Assembly (NCBI GenBank): GCA_964019155.1
Contig: OZ025240.1
Coordinates: 35,557,269-35,621,268, forward strand
Length of the DNA: 64,000 nucleotides
DNA from: Osedax fenrisi
Taxonomy: Eukaryota > Annelida > Polychaeta > Sabellida > Siboglinidae
Direction of reading: 5' to 3'
The notes under the pieces were generated by a model. It saw only the letters and a program-made list of their open reading frames with translations. It was not told the DNA's origin and did no database searches. Numbering within the stretch: position 1 is the stretch's first letter; each line of letters opens with the position of its first letter. Of this stretch, positions 19,985-32,309 are shown in pieces. The position numbers and the translations under genes were made by a program.

Positions 19985-22412
19985 ATATAGACATATTGTT
20001 TATTTTAAATTAACATTAAAATCTCCGAACAAATAAACATTAGATTTATTCACAAATGGATTAATTATATCAAAAAGTTTATCGGAAAAGTCAGTAATAT
20101 AATAGTCTAGATTTTATATATGCCACTAACAATAATTTTATTTCGATTATCTAATTCTATTTCCGCGCCAAATATATAAAATTTGTTGTATTGTTTTAAG
20201 GGGGGAGGCACGCGTTCATCTAACCAATGCTAACTTAACTCTATCTAAAAACGCTAAGGATAAATAACTAATGGAGATAATTACATAGTTGTTTTTGTAT
20301 TCAACAGATACTTTCCTCCACCATAAAGGATCTGTCTTTTTATAAATGTACTTAATTTAAAATATTGTAAAAAAATAGTCTCAATTAATTAAATATTTTT
20401 TTTTTATTTTTTTCATTAAAATGCAGGTTTATCATCATTTATTTAATTAATATAAAATATAATAATAAATCCAACATGATTCCTACAGATGTAAATGTTT
20501 TATATTTAATGTAAAAATTTCAGATACAAATAATAAAAATTAAAAAAGTAGTAAGCATTTACATAAGGTTACTAAGTGAAAAAGTAGAAACTTGAGAAAA
20601 TGACATTCAAAGTTTTTTTAAACAAATAATCACAAAATATTATAATATATATATATATATATATATTACATTTATATATATAAATGAAAAGTAAAATATA
20701 ATGGTATATAAACAACACTGAAACAATAATAATTAGTACTAATATATAGTAGTACTCAAATATATATTATAATTAGATATACAAATAAATATATTTATAG
20801 AAGTTATAAACTAGAAAAATATAAATGTATATGTATAGTAATAGTTTATTAATAGTTATAAAGTATTATACAAAATGAATAATATAAAATAAATACAAGA
20901 ATATAACGTATTGACTAGACAGAGCTAATTGTAGAAAGAACATTTCTGCATTTTGTGTTTGGAATGGTCTCTTTTCAACCAATGATATATTGTTATACAC
21001 ATAAGGGATTTGTTTATTAATTATATGAATATATCTATAATCTATGCTTGATGTAAAAATATAAATTTGTTTAGTAAAATATTTTCATACGATATCGAAA
21101 TATACAATTAAATGTGACAAGTATTTACAAAAAATCCTGTTAATTTCAAATAATTATTATATCGATTACGCTTATAAAAAACTTTATATTGATATAAATA
21201 CTAAAAATAATTAATGAAAATTTCAAAATTTATAAATAAGATATTAAACATGGATAATATATAATAATTTGTTGTTGTTAAAATAAAAATATTAATCATA
21301 TTTTAACTCACGCCTCCACCCTTAAATTTCATATTATCATTTATATATATAGATGTACCTCCGCCTCTTTTTTGTAATCTAGTAGTGTGAAGAGCGTTAT
21401 ATTCTTTCATATATGTACATTAGAGTTAAAGTTATTTAACCATGTTTCAGTAATAACAAATATGTCGAATTTAAGTTTTATACAGTCCAGATAATTTGTA
21501 ATATAATTAATATTTTTAGAGAGACTTCTAACATTAAAATGTATAATTGAATTAGTATTATTATTATTATCATCGAATATATTAGAATTAAAATCATAAT
21601 AAATACATTAATCATCTATTTTAGTAATTAATGTATTATATATCTATTTTGAATTCACTTTTTTTTAAATGTATTTATCATGTCTATTATCCTGTGTATT
21701 ATTGTTCTCTAATTTTCTTAATGTGTATTATCAATTTTTGTAGAGAATTTAACCATAGAATATTTATTATGTAAGTATCTAACTTTGTAAATATTATCAT
21801 TGTTCTACTTATTTACTGTTTCAAGGTGTAATTCTTTTAAATTTATTTCTTCTACTTTAGAAAATGACATAGATATATTTACATGTTTATATGCAGCATT
21901 ATTTAATATAAATTGTTTTGTTTTTAGAATGTTAAATGTAATTTTTATTTAATATTAGACGAGTTTTTATAATTTTTTCTGGTGTATAATGATCAATGAT
22001 TTTATTATCTAGGTTAGGAATATATTTTGATATAATTGAAACAATACTATTCAAATATAAAATTTCTTAATTTTGTCTAGAATTATAATCTTCCATACTG
22101 CTTTCTTTAATACATAATTATGGACATATTATTGATTTCTTATTTATTTATAGTTTCATTAACACTTTTTACAATATTATTATTTAATACATTTGTGATG
22201 CTACTTCTAGTAGCTTCTGCAAATGATTTCATATTTGTATTAATATCATTACACTTGATACTATTTAATAATATTTTATTATTTTCTTTTAATGCATTAA
22301 TAATCTCAGTTTGATTTTTTATAATATTATTTTGATTATCAATTATATTTAGTAGATGATTAATGATAACAATATTATTATTAGGTGAACTACTGTTCAT
22401 AGGTGGCATCAT
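19985..22412 (-). pseudogene. CR1/L2-like LINE relic (ORF1 and endonuclease), split by an insertion
   Basis: Decayed non-LTR retrotransposon on the minus strand. At 22412-22140 is a coiled-coil-like, Asn-rich N-terminal part of an ORF1 frame (NSSSPNNNIVIINHLLNIID), followed by stop-broken remains. At about 21560-21326 is the start of an APE endonuclease (FNVRSLSKN, then KFDIFVITETWL, then LQKRGGGTSIYI). The endonuclease resumes at 20195-20000 with IFGAEIELDNRNKIIV and YLFGDFNVNL. The order and spacing follow CR1/L2/Jockey-type ORF2. There are stops and frameshifts throughout, and no reverse transcriptase is seen, so it is 3'-truncated. The class is inferred from motifs. Confidence 0.7.
20196..21325. 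mobile_element. 1.1-kb DNA transposon-like insertion flanked by TTAA
   Basis: The ends are GGGGGGAGGCACGCGTT (left) and, as reverse complement, GGGTGGAGGCGTGAGTT (right), flanked on both sides by TTAA (20196-20199 and 21322-21325). It interrupts the endonuclease frame of the surrounding LINE relic; removing it with one TTAA rejoins KFK to TIQQ. The interior is AT-rich and non-coding. TTAA duplication is known for piggyBac elements, but those ends begin CCC, so the family is uncertain. Confidence 0.75.
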
Positions 22413-23377
22413 TATAAACTATAAAGAATATATTATATATGTAATAATTAATATATTAATTAATAATGGTGATAATACATTTTAAATATGAGATATATTA
22501 TGCAATTGAAATAGAATAAAATAAAATAAATTAAATGAATATAATGATATATACAAATAATTGAATTCATAAAAAATCAATATATAAATTTAAAAAGAAT
22601 TTAAATCTTAAATATGTCACATATAAATGTTACAAATTATATAGTTGATAATATAAAAAATATGCAATAAATTACCAAATAACAAAATTATTACCAAATA
22701 TTATATTACTAAAGTATAAATAAACAAAATAAATTTAACAAAAATATTTGTATATTATATAATAGTATTGCATATGCATTAAGGATTCATATGTATTAAT
22801 TAATGTATTGCATATGCAATTAATTACCAACTACTAAATAAAATATTTGTTTATCACTAAATAAATCAATATATACATTTAATGATAACAAATATATATA
22901 GTCAAATAAAATAAAAATATATATACCAAATTATTTATATATTGAAAATCTATATAGTAATGTCTAATGTTTGTAACTAAAATTTAAATATGTTATGCAC
23001 CGGTGATTTCAGAAAATGTGTATGTAATATTTTTATAAATGTGCTATGTGTATTAATATTATTGTTAATTTTCTAAATAATAGATGTATCATATATAATA
23101 TATATATATATATATTAATAAGTAATATAGTATTATATAATAGCTTATATTATTGTTGATTTTTGCTGATAATTAAAAATAAATATAAATGTATGTTATT
23201 AGTAAAATATAACCAGGAAGTGAATATGTTATATTAAAGAATACATTATTTAACATTCCATAATGAATTGGAATATTTTTTTTATACATTTTTTAGAACA
23301 AAATTTACATAATAGTATTACAATAATAATATTATCATGAATAACGCATTAATTTGAATATAATATATTACTATATA
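22413..23377. other. AT-rich DNA, nothing recognised
   Basis: Only AT-rich sequence and short imperfect repeats such as TATTGCATATGCA near 22768-22815. Confidence 0.5.
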
Positions 23378-25860
23378 CAGGGCCGGCTTAAGGGGGGGGC
23401 AAATCGGGCAATTGCCCGGGGCCCCAAATATTGGGGGGCCCATGAATTATTTGAGAATTTTTTTTTTTACTATTTATATGAAAAAAAAATGTCTTAACTA
23501 TTTTTCTTATATATTATTAATTCTAATTCAAAAAATAAAAATAATATAATAAATTAATTAAATATGAGTCATTTAGGCCGATTTGAAGAGTGAATTATAC
23601 AAAAATTGACACAAAGATATGGTGGAAAGAGCTACATGAAGATTTTGGAGCATATGCTAATAGTTATAACATAGATCTTCTCACATATATCTTATTGTTA
23701 GATAAAATATTATGAAACGGATTGATAAATAATTGTTTGATAAACTAGAAGGTGATAAATGATAAACGTATTAAGGGATTATTAACCATAGTTGAATCTT
23801 AACAATTTATAATTCTATAATTAGTTTACAAAACAAAAAGTATACTTTTTTTTATTAAAATTAAATATAATGTATATAATAAGATATATTTTAACTATGA
23901 TTTCTGATATTTGTAAATGATTATATTGATTATAAATTACGAAAAAACGATATTCTATTGAGATTTATAATTGTTATAGTATTTAAAAAAATAGATATTT
24001 TCAAAATAATTAATTTTCTCTATCTTATGCTCGTATTAATAAAATGTGTATATTCTCATAGTGTATATATATTATTATAGTTGTATTAGTACACATAATA
24101 TATATATATATAATAGTTTTAATTTAACTATTTCCTTCCAATCGTCATTTATCGTCACCTATACAATTAAATAGGATTATTCTGCTTTAGGTTATTCCTA
24201 TAGTATTTTTAATAATGTCTATTGATGAAAGGGAATTATGTACATAAAATGATTATCTTTTTCAACATACTATTATTACAGAAAGATATTATATTTATTG
24301 AAACAGATATTATTTATAAATATATATATATAACATAAATATAATACTAAAGGCATTTTTCAATTATCCCCCTATTACTTACAAATGAATGTTAGATTGA
24401 CATCACCCTCATCTATCTATTTACAAATAAATACACACAATGGCGATATTCGTATTGGAGAATAGGTGATAAGTTATCACTGATAACTACATAATTGAAG
24501 AAATACAAAATTCAAAAAATTATATTATATATCGGTGTATTCAATTCCAGATATATCACATGTAACATACATGATGTAGGTAGGTAACAATTATCGTTAT
24601 TTATATCAAGTTAGGTACTATTATTATATAAGTATTTATTGATTTACGATTGTACGTTGAGATTCATTATCACTGATAATTTATCACATCGGTCAATATT
24701 TAGCTACCGATCTATTAGCTTTTTTTTAAATAATAATATAATTATAATAGATTATAGAGCTCAAAGTTATTAAAATGACAGCAATATCTGGAAGATTCAA
24801 CGACATGAAATATATTATAATATACCATAGTCCATTAATGGACTATGGTTAATATGGATCCACATATCTATACTGTGTATTCCTTAAATCTGGTTGGGCA
24901 AAATGCCGTTAAATATTCGACAAGTGTAACAATATTCTTTGACTTCATCCCAAATCAATATAATTTATTTAGCCAAACTATATAAAGAATATATTAACAT
25001 CTAGATTAAAGAAGAATATAATATTTTTTATTAAAAGCATTATCGAATATAAAATGGTGATCGCAAGCAGATTCTGTTAGTTCACTCTCTTATGGACTTC
25101 TTATAATTACATAATTTATATCTGATATTATATATGTTAAAATATAAAGTAAATTACATTACTAGAGTCAACGTATTTATTCAATAAAATGCAAGAATTT
25201 GAGACTTCAATATCATGAAAACCGTTGAACTAATTACTTTGTAGAATAAAGTCGATCAGAAAAGTATTGCAATCAGATTACATTGAGATAATAGCGGTAA
25301 TACAAATATTTATGCAATTTATAAATCAGTGGTTCCCAACCTATGGGTCATGACTCATGAGTCATGAGTCATGACCCATAATTAGGTCATTGGGTATTTT
25401 TTGTAGGTCATGAGCCAATTTCTAAAAAATAATATAAATGCTTTTATATGCAAATTGGATTTATGGACGAGAAAAATTTAAGATGGAAATATATATTTAA
25501 ATATATGTATATTAATGTTTATATGATTATTTTATGATTAAAGTACAATAATAACAAAATAAAATTTGTCATTGGGTCATGGTATATTTTTTAATTAAGA
25601 ATTATAAAAAAGGTTTACGGTGAAAAAAGGTTGGGAACCACTGGTCTAAATATATATGCGAGAAAAGAAATTATTATGAGGAGTTGATTAAAGTATACAA
25701 ACAAATTACAAAATAATTAGTATAATGATAACATATGATAAAATTGAAGAGTTATAAATATTAGTTTTTGCTAAAATGGCCCATTTAATATGTTATTCAA
25801 TTATTATGGGGCCCATACGTTTTTTTGCCCGGGGCCCATAGTATGCTTAAGCCGGCCCTG
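23378..25860. mobile_element. hAT DNA transposon, non-autonomous or decayed, with exact 8-bp target duplication
   Basis: The left end CAGGGCCGGCTTAAG is mirrored by CTTAAGCCGGCCCTG at the right end. The subterminal parts GCCCGGGGCCCCAAATA and GCCCGGGGCCCATAGTA also mirror each other. Both sides are flanked by ACTATATA (23370-23377 and 25861-25868), the 8-bp duplication expected of hAT. I could not find a transposase frame in the 2.48-kb interior, so it is non-autonomous or badly decayed. A second hAT-like MITE and a 26-base palindrome lie inside it. Confidence 0.9.
25327..25643. mobile_element. hAT-type MITE nested in the larger hAT element
   Basis: The 317-bp element begins CAGTGGTTCCCAACCTATGG and ends with the reverse complement AGGTTGGGAACCACTG. 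CAGTGGTTCCCAACC is a common hAT terminus. The flanks TTATAAAT and GTCTAAAT agree at 6 of 8 positions, as expected of an aged duplication. After the left end is a GTCATGACTCATGAGTCATGA palindromic cluster. Confidence 0.85.
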
Positions 25861-25868
25861 ACTATATA

Positions 25869-28800
25869 TATTTACTTTTTTTTTTTACCTTTTACCTATC
25901 CCAAGCATTTGGATGCCGTAGGGGCGCAGTTGACTTCAATATAATACGTTTCCATCGGTCTCTATCCCGGGTCGCTCGCATCGCTTCTTCTATTCCAAGA
26001 CTAGTCCATTCAACGATATTATCTTGCCATTGTGTCCTTGGCCGTCCTCTTCTTCTTTTACCTTCAATGGATCCTTGCAAAATAGTATTAGACATAGAGT
26101 TTGATCGTGATACATGACCAAACCACCTCAACTTCTTTGCAATGACCATCGCCAGCAATTCTGAGTGTTTGCCAATTTCTTTAACAACTCGACTCCGTAC
26201 CTCAATATTGGTTATCTTGTCTCGGTATGATATGTTCATTAGCCTTCTTAAACATCTCATTTCCAAAGCTCTAATACGTCCTTGTAACTCCTTTGTTAGC
26301 GTCCACGTTTCGCACGCATAGAGGAATATTGAGTTTACTAGCGATTGCATAAGTCGAATTTTTAGTTTCAGTTGAAGTGATTTGTCGTACCATATAACAT
26401 TTAGTTTTGATAATGCAGTTATTGTCTGACCTGTTCTAGCTATTATTTCAGATTTGGAACCTTTATCGTCTATAATTGCACCTAAGTATTTAAATTTTTC
26501 AACTATTTTGAGTGTATCGTTGTTTATCTTTATTTCGGATGTGAAATTACCTTCAGAATTAGTCATAATTTGAGTTTTCGTAGCATTAATCTCCATTCCA
26601 TATTTACGCGATGTACTGTCAATCTTTTTTATTAGATTGGATAGCTCGGATTCACTACCTGCTAGTCCGTCTATGTCATCCGTAAATCTTAGATTTGTAA
26701 TTATTTTACCTCCGATATTTACTGTACCTATATGATTTTCTAATGCGTCATTCATTATTTGTTCCAGCATGATGTTGAAGAGTGTGGGTGACAGTAAACA
26801 ACCTTGTCTCACTCCAGTTGTTGTGTGGAACCATTCACCAATTTGTCCGTCCGAGTAAACAGCACTTTCAGCTTTACTATATAGACTTTGTATAGCTTCT
26901 ATTAATTTTAAGTTGATGTTAAATCTTTTCATAGATGACCACAATGCTTCATGCCAGACTCTATCAAATGCTTTTTTGAAGTCTATAAATACATGAAATA
27001 GCGGTTTGTTATGTTGGGCATATTTTTCCGATATGATTCTAAGGTTGAATATTTGTTCACTTGTACTTCGGCCTTTTCGAAAACCAGCTTGTTCTTCGGA
27101 GATAAATTCTTCAGTAATGTGCTGTAGCCTGTGTAGAATTATCTTTAGCATAATTTTACTCGCGTGTGTTATAAGGCTTATTGTCCTGTAGTTTTCACAT
27201 TTCTGTTTGCTTCCTTTCTTATGTAGACTTATTATCAGTGACTTTGTCCATTCAGATGGCCATATTCCGGTTTCCCATATTTTATTACAGATATCCGTAA
27301 GCAACTTTTTTAGTATGTCACCGCCTGATTTAAGAAGTTCAGCGGGTATGTTGTCAACACCAGGTGATTTACCGATCTTTAGAGCGCGTATAGCAGCTTC
27401 CACTTCACTTTCCAGAATTGGGAAGCTATCTTGATCTGTAGGTTCGTTCACAGCGAGCACTGCATCATCTCCTTCAGCGTTATGTGAATACAGTTCTGAA
27501 CAGTATTCTGTCCATCTTTTCCTAACATCCATTTTATCAGTGATACATTTGCCATGTTTATCCTCTATATTTACAGCGGCATTATCCTTCGGTTTAGTTA
27601 GGTCTTTGACAATTTGGTAGGCTCTCTTGGTGTTATTCCTGGTTAAACAGTCACCAATGTCTATACATTTCTGGTTAATCCAATTTTCCTTAGCTTTCTT
27701 CATCTCTCTTTTTATTTGAGTGTTAACCTGCTTGTAACTACTTCCTGATAGGAATTTTGTCTTTTTCAGTTCTCTTCTTAAGTCACACATATCCATCAGT
27801 TCTTCAGTGATCCAGTTTTTCTTTTTCTCTCTATGTTTACCTAGAATTTCAGTGGCTGTATCTATCAGTATTTTATTCATTTTTTGTAATATCTCTTCGT
27901 TGTTGAATATTTTTGTTAAATGTTGTGCTGATAACTTTTCATCAATTCTATGTTTAAACAGTTTTTCAATATCTGGGTTTTTAAGTTTCTCAAGATTAAA
28001 TTTATTTCGAGTGAATTTTTCTTTCTTTGGATTTTTCAGGCGAAGACAAAATGTCATCATAACCATATCGTGATCACTACCTATGTCTGATCCAGGGAAT
28101 GATCGAGTCTTGTTTATATTCACGCTTGTAGTAAAACGTTTACTGACTAGGATATAATCAATTTGATTATGATATAATCCACCAGGACTATGCCAGGTTT
28201 GTATTCTTGATTTTTTGTGGGGACCAAATGTATTTACTACTATGAGATCATTTGTTTTTGCAAATTCCAGGAGTCGATAACCTCTCTCGTTTGTTGTTGA
28301 ATTGCAAAATTTCCCGGAGGTTCTTCCCCAGTCTGTTATTGCATCCTTACCAATTTTTGCATTCCAGTCACCTTGAATCACCAGTATATCTTTCTTTGAA
28401 ATTTTTGAGATGGAGTCTTGTAACTCGTTGTAGAATAATTCAGTTTCTTCATCTGTATGATCGGTTGTCGGGGCATATACTTGGATTATTGATATGTTAA
28501 ACGGGGTTGCATGTAATCTTATAGTCGCTAACCTTTCATTTATTGGGTTGAAGCACATGACCATTCGTGTTATCTCACTGTGTATCACAAAACCCACACC
28601 ATTAATATGTTTCTTATCGTTTCCAATATAGTATAATTTGTGGCCATCTATTGTCTGAATTTCGTTCACTCCACGTTTACGTACCTCACTCAATCCTAAC
28701 ACATTCCACCTGTATCTGTCCAATTCATGAGTAAGTTCTTCAAGTTTACCATCTTCTCGCAGAGTTCGTACATTCCATGTACCTATGTATGTCTCGTTTC

Positions 28801-29104
28801 TTCTTGTCTTAATCTTATATTCTTCAGTAGCTAACTTTTCGTTATTATCCTGATGAGCGATAAATGACGCGGACCTTTTTAACCCGGGCGACGTCCGAGC
28901 CGGTATTTTCTTTGTAATTGTATTTGAAATCATATTTGCGTATCTTGGGCAGATAAGATCAGCGGAGCCCATCCCTCTCTGAAATCCCCTACAGCATTAG
29001 CCTACTAAACGTAGTTTCCAGGGTGTGGCACGCGGAGCCTGCTGATAGAGTTGGGTACTGGGTCTAGGTTTTACCTTTTCACCAGAACCCCTTACACCCC
29101 TCAT
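25869..29104 (-). mobile_element. RTE-type LINE, apparently full length
   Basis: Minus-strand non-LTR element with a G-rich 5' leader (29104-28973), one long frame and a short 3' end of GGTAAAAGGTAAAA type followed by A's. Its 3' end directly adjoins the target duplication of the hAT element at 25861-25868. A closely related copy is at 61300-64000 and a relic at 33757-34430. Confidence 0.85.
25892..28972 (-). CDS. RTE-type LINE ORF2: endonuclease / reverse transcriptase (1026 aa)
   Basis: Intact frame. The N-terminal APE-type endonuclease spans about residues 60-310 (GTWNVRTL at 64, LGLSEVR at 92, VIQGDWNAKIG at 198, GSDHDMV at 298). The reverse transcriptase spans about residues 530-800 (IPAELLK, FIDFKKAFDRV at 662, GVRQGCLLSP at 720). 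The C-terminal region ends with KRRRGRPRTQWQDNIVEW and HPNAWDR. It resembles the proteins often mislabelled craniofacial development protein 2-like. The catalytic box that reads RFADDID in the related copy at 61330 reads RFTDDID here (residues 762-768); both aspartates remain. The ATG used gives MGSADLICPRY and follows the leader. The element could be young, since no stop is present. Confidence 0.92.
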   Translation of the reverse strand: MGSADLICPRYANMISNTITKKIPARTSPGLKRSASFIAHQDNNEKLATEEYKIKTRRNETYIGTWNVRTLREDGKLEELTHELDRYRWNVLGLSEVRKRGVNEIQTIDGHKLYYIGNDKKHINGVGFVIHSEITRMVMCFNPINERLATIRLHATPFNISIIQVYAPTTDHTDEETELFYNELQDSISKISKKDILVIQGDWNAKIGKDAITDWGRTSGKFCNSTTNERGYRLLEFAKTNDLIVVNTFGPHKKSRIQTWHSPGGLYHNQIDYILVSKRFTTSVNINKTRSFPGSDIGSDHDMVMMTFCLRLKNPKKEKFTRNKFNLEKLKNPDIEKLFKHRIDEKLSAQHLTKIFNNEEILQKMNKILIDTATEILGKHREKKKNWITEELMDMCDLRRELKKTKFLSGSSYKQVNTQIKREMKKAKENWINQKCIDIGDCLTRNNTKRAYQIVKDLTKPKDNAAVNIEDKHGKCITDKMDVRKRWTEYCSELYSHNAEGDDAVLAVNEPTDQDSFPILESEVEAAIRALKIGKSPGVDNIPAELLKSGGDILKKLLTDICNKIWETGIWPSEWTKSLIISLHKKGSKQKCENYRTISLITHASKIMLKIILHRLQHITEEFISEEQAGFRKGRSTSEQIFNLRIISEKYAQHNKPLFHVFIDFKKAFDRVWHEALWSSMKRFNINLKLIEAIQSLYSKAESAVYSDGQIGEWFHTTTGVRQGCLLSPTLFNIMLEQIMNDALENHIGTVNIGGKIITNLRFTDDIDGLAGSESELSNLIKKIDSTSRKYGMEINATKTQIMTNSEGNFTSEIKINNDTLKIVEKFKYLGAIIDDKGSKSEIIARTGQTITALSKLNVIWYDKSLQLKLKIRLMQSLVNSIFLYACETWTLTKELQGRIRALEMRCLRRLMNISYRDKITNIEVRSRVVKEIGKHSELLAMVIAKKLRWFGHVSRSNSMSNTILQGSIEGKRRRGRPRTQWQDNIVEWTSLGIEEAMRATRDRDRWKRIILKSTAPLRHPNAWDR

Positions 29105-29204
29105 ATTTACTTACTTTTGTTTAAAAACTACTGCAGAGTGTGCCTAGTACCATCTTCATTGCAGGATTAATGAAATAAGTAGTATTTTAATACATTTTTT
29201 AAAT

Positions 29205-29340
29205 ATCTAATTTAAGATAATTTGATATTAACTTATCTAAGATATAATATAAACCTATCTAAGATATGATATAGACATCTAAGATATGATATAGACCTAT
29301 CTAATATTTGATATATACCTATCTAATATATGATAATAAT
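29205..29340. repeat. 22-bp satellite block, left part
   Basis: Degenerate tandem units of ACCTATCTAAGATATGATATAG, the same as the longer block at 32884-33472. The intervening 3.5 kb is LINE sequence. Confidence 0.85.
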
Positions 29341-29349
29341 GAATAAACA

Positions 29350-32300
29350 TTTTAATTACTCCATATACTAGTACTGACTCAACTGTTGCTCTGAAGAAGT
29401 TTCTCTTCACGTTTTTTGAGAGTCCAGATTTATTTATATTAGTTAACTGGTTTAATGCAGACCAAGCTTTCCAATTCTGACATTTATATCGTGTTCTATA
29501 GATGCGATATAGCTGCCAATGTATTTAAAATCGTTAACTTGCTTTATCCTTTCACCATTCTGGCTACTCATTACATCTTATATAGTATTGTGTTGATTGA
29601 ATGTCATATACTCAGTTATATCGACATTAATGTGGAGTCCAATTTCTTTAGCCGACTTTTCTATGCTATGTAATAGTAAATTTACTTCTCTGAGATTATT
29701 TGTAGTGATGGCAATATTATCTACATAATCTGCGTTTGTCATGTTGACTGCAGGGTATATTGTGCTCTTTCTTTCAGTAATGTTAAATCCTAGTTCTGTA
29801 TTACAATCAATGGATTTTCTAAGTACGTAATCAAGGCAGATAATAAACAAAAATGGTTCGATGGTATCGCCTTGCAGATCTCCGGTTGTAATCTTAAAGA
29901 AAGGGGTGTCTCCATCAGGTGATATGACCATTGCACGTGTGTTAATATATACTATCATTATCGCGTTGACAAGCAAATTATAAGTATGTCTCTCATTTTA
30001 TTTCTGTCGATTGAATCGAACGCTTTCAAAAAATCAATAAAAAGTAATATGGCTGGTAGGTTCTTGGTTTTAACTCCTTCGATTATACGCCGTACAGTTG
30101 GTATTTGACCGTTTGTGGATCTGTTAGTTCTGAAACAATTTTGGTTTTTTCTAAGAATAGGATCAATTTTCGGTCTTATTCTATTTAATATCAACACATT
30201 GTAGATCTTCGCGGCAATTGGTGTAAGTGTTATTAATCTGTAGTTTTCAGTATTGGCTAGGTTTACTTTTATTGGAAACAGTAGTAAACATCATTCGTTC
30301 CATCTATTTATAGGATCCTGATTATATACACTGTTGTATAAATGTAATAGTATGTCTTTAATGCTTCTAGCTTCCAGACTTCCGCTGATATTTCATCTAG
30401 ACCTACAGCTTTACCATTGTTAATGCTTCTTACAGCCTTATCGATTTCATCAGAAGTGAAAGGTCCTTTATTTATGTCTAATTCACAATGTACAATTCTT
30501 GATATTTCTTCATTTTCAGTAATGCTTGGGAATTTAAATTCTTGCCCAATAAATCTTCAAAATGTTTGTGCCATAGTTTCACCCGTTCTTCATCATTTTC
30601 CGCCTTAATATTTGATCTGATGATTTTTTCTCCCACTTACCTCATTTACTGTTTTCCATACTATTGCTGATTTTTTGGTTTATTACAGCACATTGTATTT
30701 CATCTTTGTTTGGGTGTATTCAGAGTGTATTTTTTAATAGGAAAGCTCAAGTTCTTTTTGTGCTATCTTGAATTTTCTGATATTTTCCATTGTTGGGTGT
30801 GAATCTCTTTGTTGTGCTGTTTCTTGTATTTTATTTCGCTTATTGCATATATCTGTAGACTATAGACTGTAGTTTCCCATGGTATTATTTTCTTTAAGCT
30901 TTGGTTTAAGTGGTATTATGTTTTTAGCTCGTTCCTTACATGCAGTTTCGAAATGTTTGTAAGTTGAATCAGCAGTTAGTTTAGATTAATTACTCTGGAA
31001 TACTTCGAACCTGTTTTTTACTTTTATAATGAATTATTTTCGTATTTCAGGGATATTCTTTAGACTGCTCCAGTCATAAGGTTTGTTATTTTTCTTTTTC
31101 TTCTTATTTGCTCTGAGTGTTAGTCTTATTTGACCTGAAACAATCCGGTAGTCAGAGGCGACACTTACAAAAGAATGATATGCTCTACAATTCTTTGCAC
31201 TATTTTTCCACTTTTTGTTAATGATAACATAGTCGATTTGTGATGTGCTAGAGTTTGGTTCTTTATATGTCCAAGTCTGACCTTGTCTATTTTGGAAATG
31301 TGTATTTAGGTATAATAGTTTATTTTCGATAAGAAGATTTTTAAACATATCACCGTTTCTATTACTGTTTTGATGATAGGATAATTTAAAACACTCGTTT
31401 TGTCCTAGATGGGCATTGAAATCGCCCCAAATTATCAGGACGTTATGATTCGGTGCTTGTCTAATCAGTGATGATAGGTCTGACTAGAATCTTTCGGCAT
31501 CAGTTTAATTGCTTACATTTGTCGGGCTGTAACATAATATTACTGTCGTTTGAGAGTTTCCTTGAAAGATTGTTACCATAATTCGCGGAGTTATCATCTC
31601 AACACTAGATATTGTATTATATGTACTCTGATTTACTAACATTCCGATTCCTCTATTTGAAGCATTTATTGAATTTCTCTATGCAGAACATGTCAGCAAT
31701 ATCAATTTTTCAAACCTTTATTCTCTTATGGGTATATCATCATGGATATATCTGTGTTATTGGATGCATATAATGTCATATTTTGTAGTCTCAGCTGAGG
31801 TGATGAGTTCATAGATTTATCCTTGTTTTTGAAGCGTTTGTACATTCATAGTTCCGAGAGTTAATATCTGATTTGTATTCAAGAGTTTATTGGTTTTCTC
31901 AGTAGTTAATTTTACGACTGCAACCTGAGATGGAATTACAGGACGCGCCTATCCTCGTTTGTCAGCGCGACAAGCTATGCGGCATAAATGTTGGTTTTGG
32001 TTTTGTGTCATAGTTTGCTTTCAATGGCTGATATAGCAGATGCGGTCGCCACTCCATTCATCTGCTAGCAGTATTCCTCAGATAAATTCATGTAGAAGGA
32101 AGTCAATTTAGCCTAACCACACCCAGCATCCTGCTTCCGATGCATTGACGTAACCTTGCATGTGTGGCTTCTGATATTCGATACCTTGCCAAAGAGTATT
32201 CAGGATTTTGTCCGGAACTGCGTATTATGTCACAGTTAGCCATTATTTCTAATGGCCGAACCCCTATCCGCAACCTCGGGGAGCCGCTAGTATGGGTTTT
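29350..32300 (-). pseudogene. LINE relic A: endonuclease and reverse transcriptase, broken
   Basis: Non-LTR element of a second RTE-like family, shared with 58530-61028. From the 5' side it has a leader with CGGCTCCCCGAGGTTGCGG near 32280, then endonuclease pieces (IIWGDFNAHLGQN near 31400; TSQIDYVIINKKWKNSAKNC at 31240-31170; VASDYRIV near 31150). Next are a decayed linker and reverse transcriptase pieces (NQNCFRTNRSTNGQI, ILLFIDFLKAFDSIDRNKM near 30060, ITTGDLQGDTIEPFLF near 29880). The catalytic box reads DYVDN, not YADD. It ends abruptly near 29350 in a VYG motif, against satellite. There are many stops and shifts. Confidence 0.85.
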
Positions 32301-32309
32301 ATCATCACC

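Noticed and set aside
22120..22314. Hydrophobic 64-codon plus-strand frame resembling a membrane peptide
   Set aside because: Antisense to the Asn-rich LINE ORF1 relic; hydrophobicity comes from T-rich composition.
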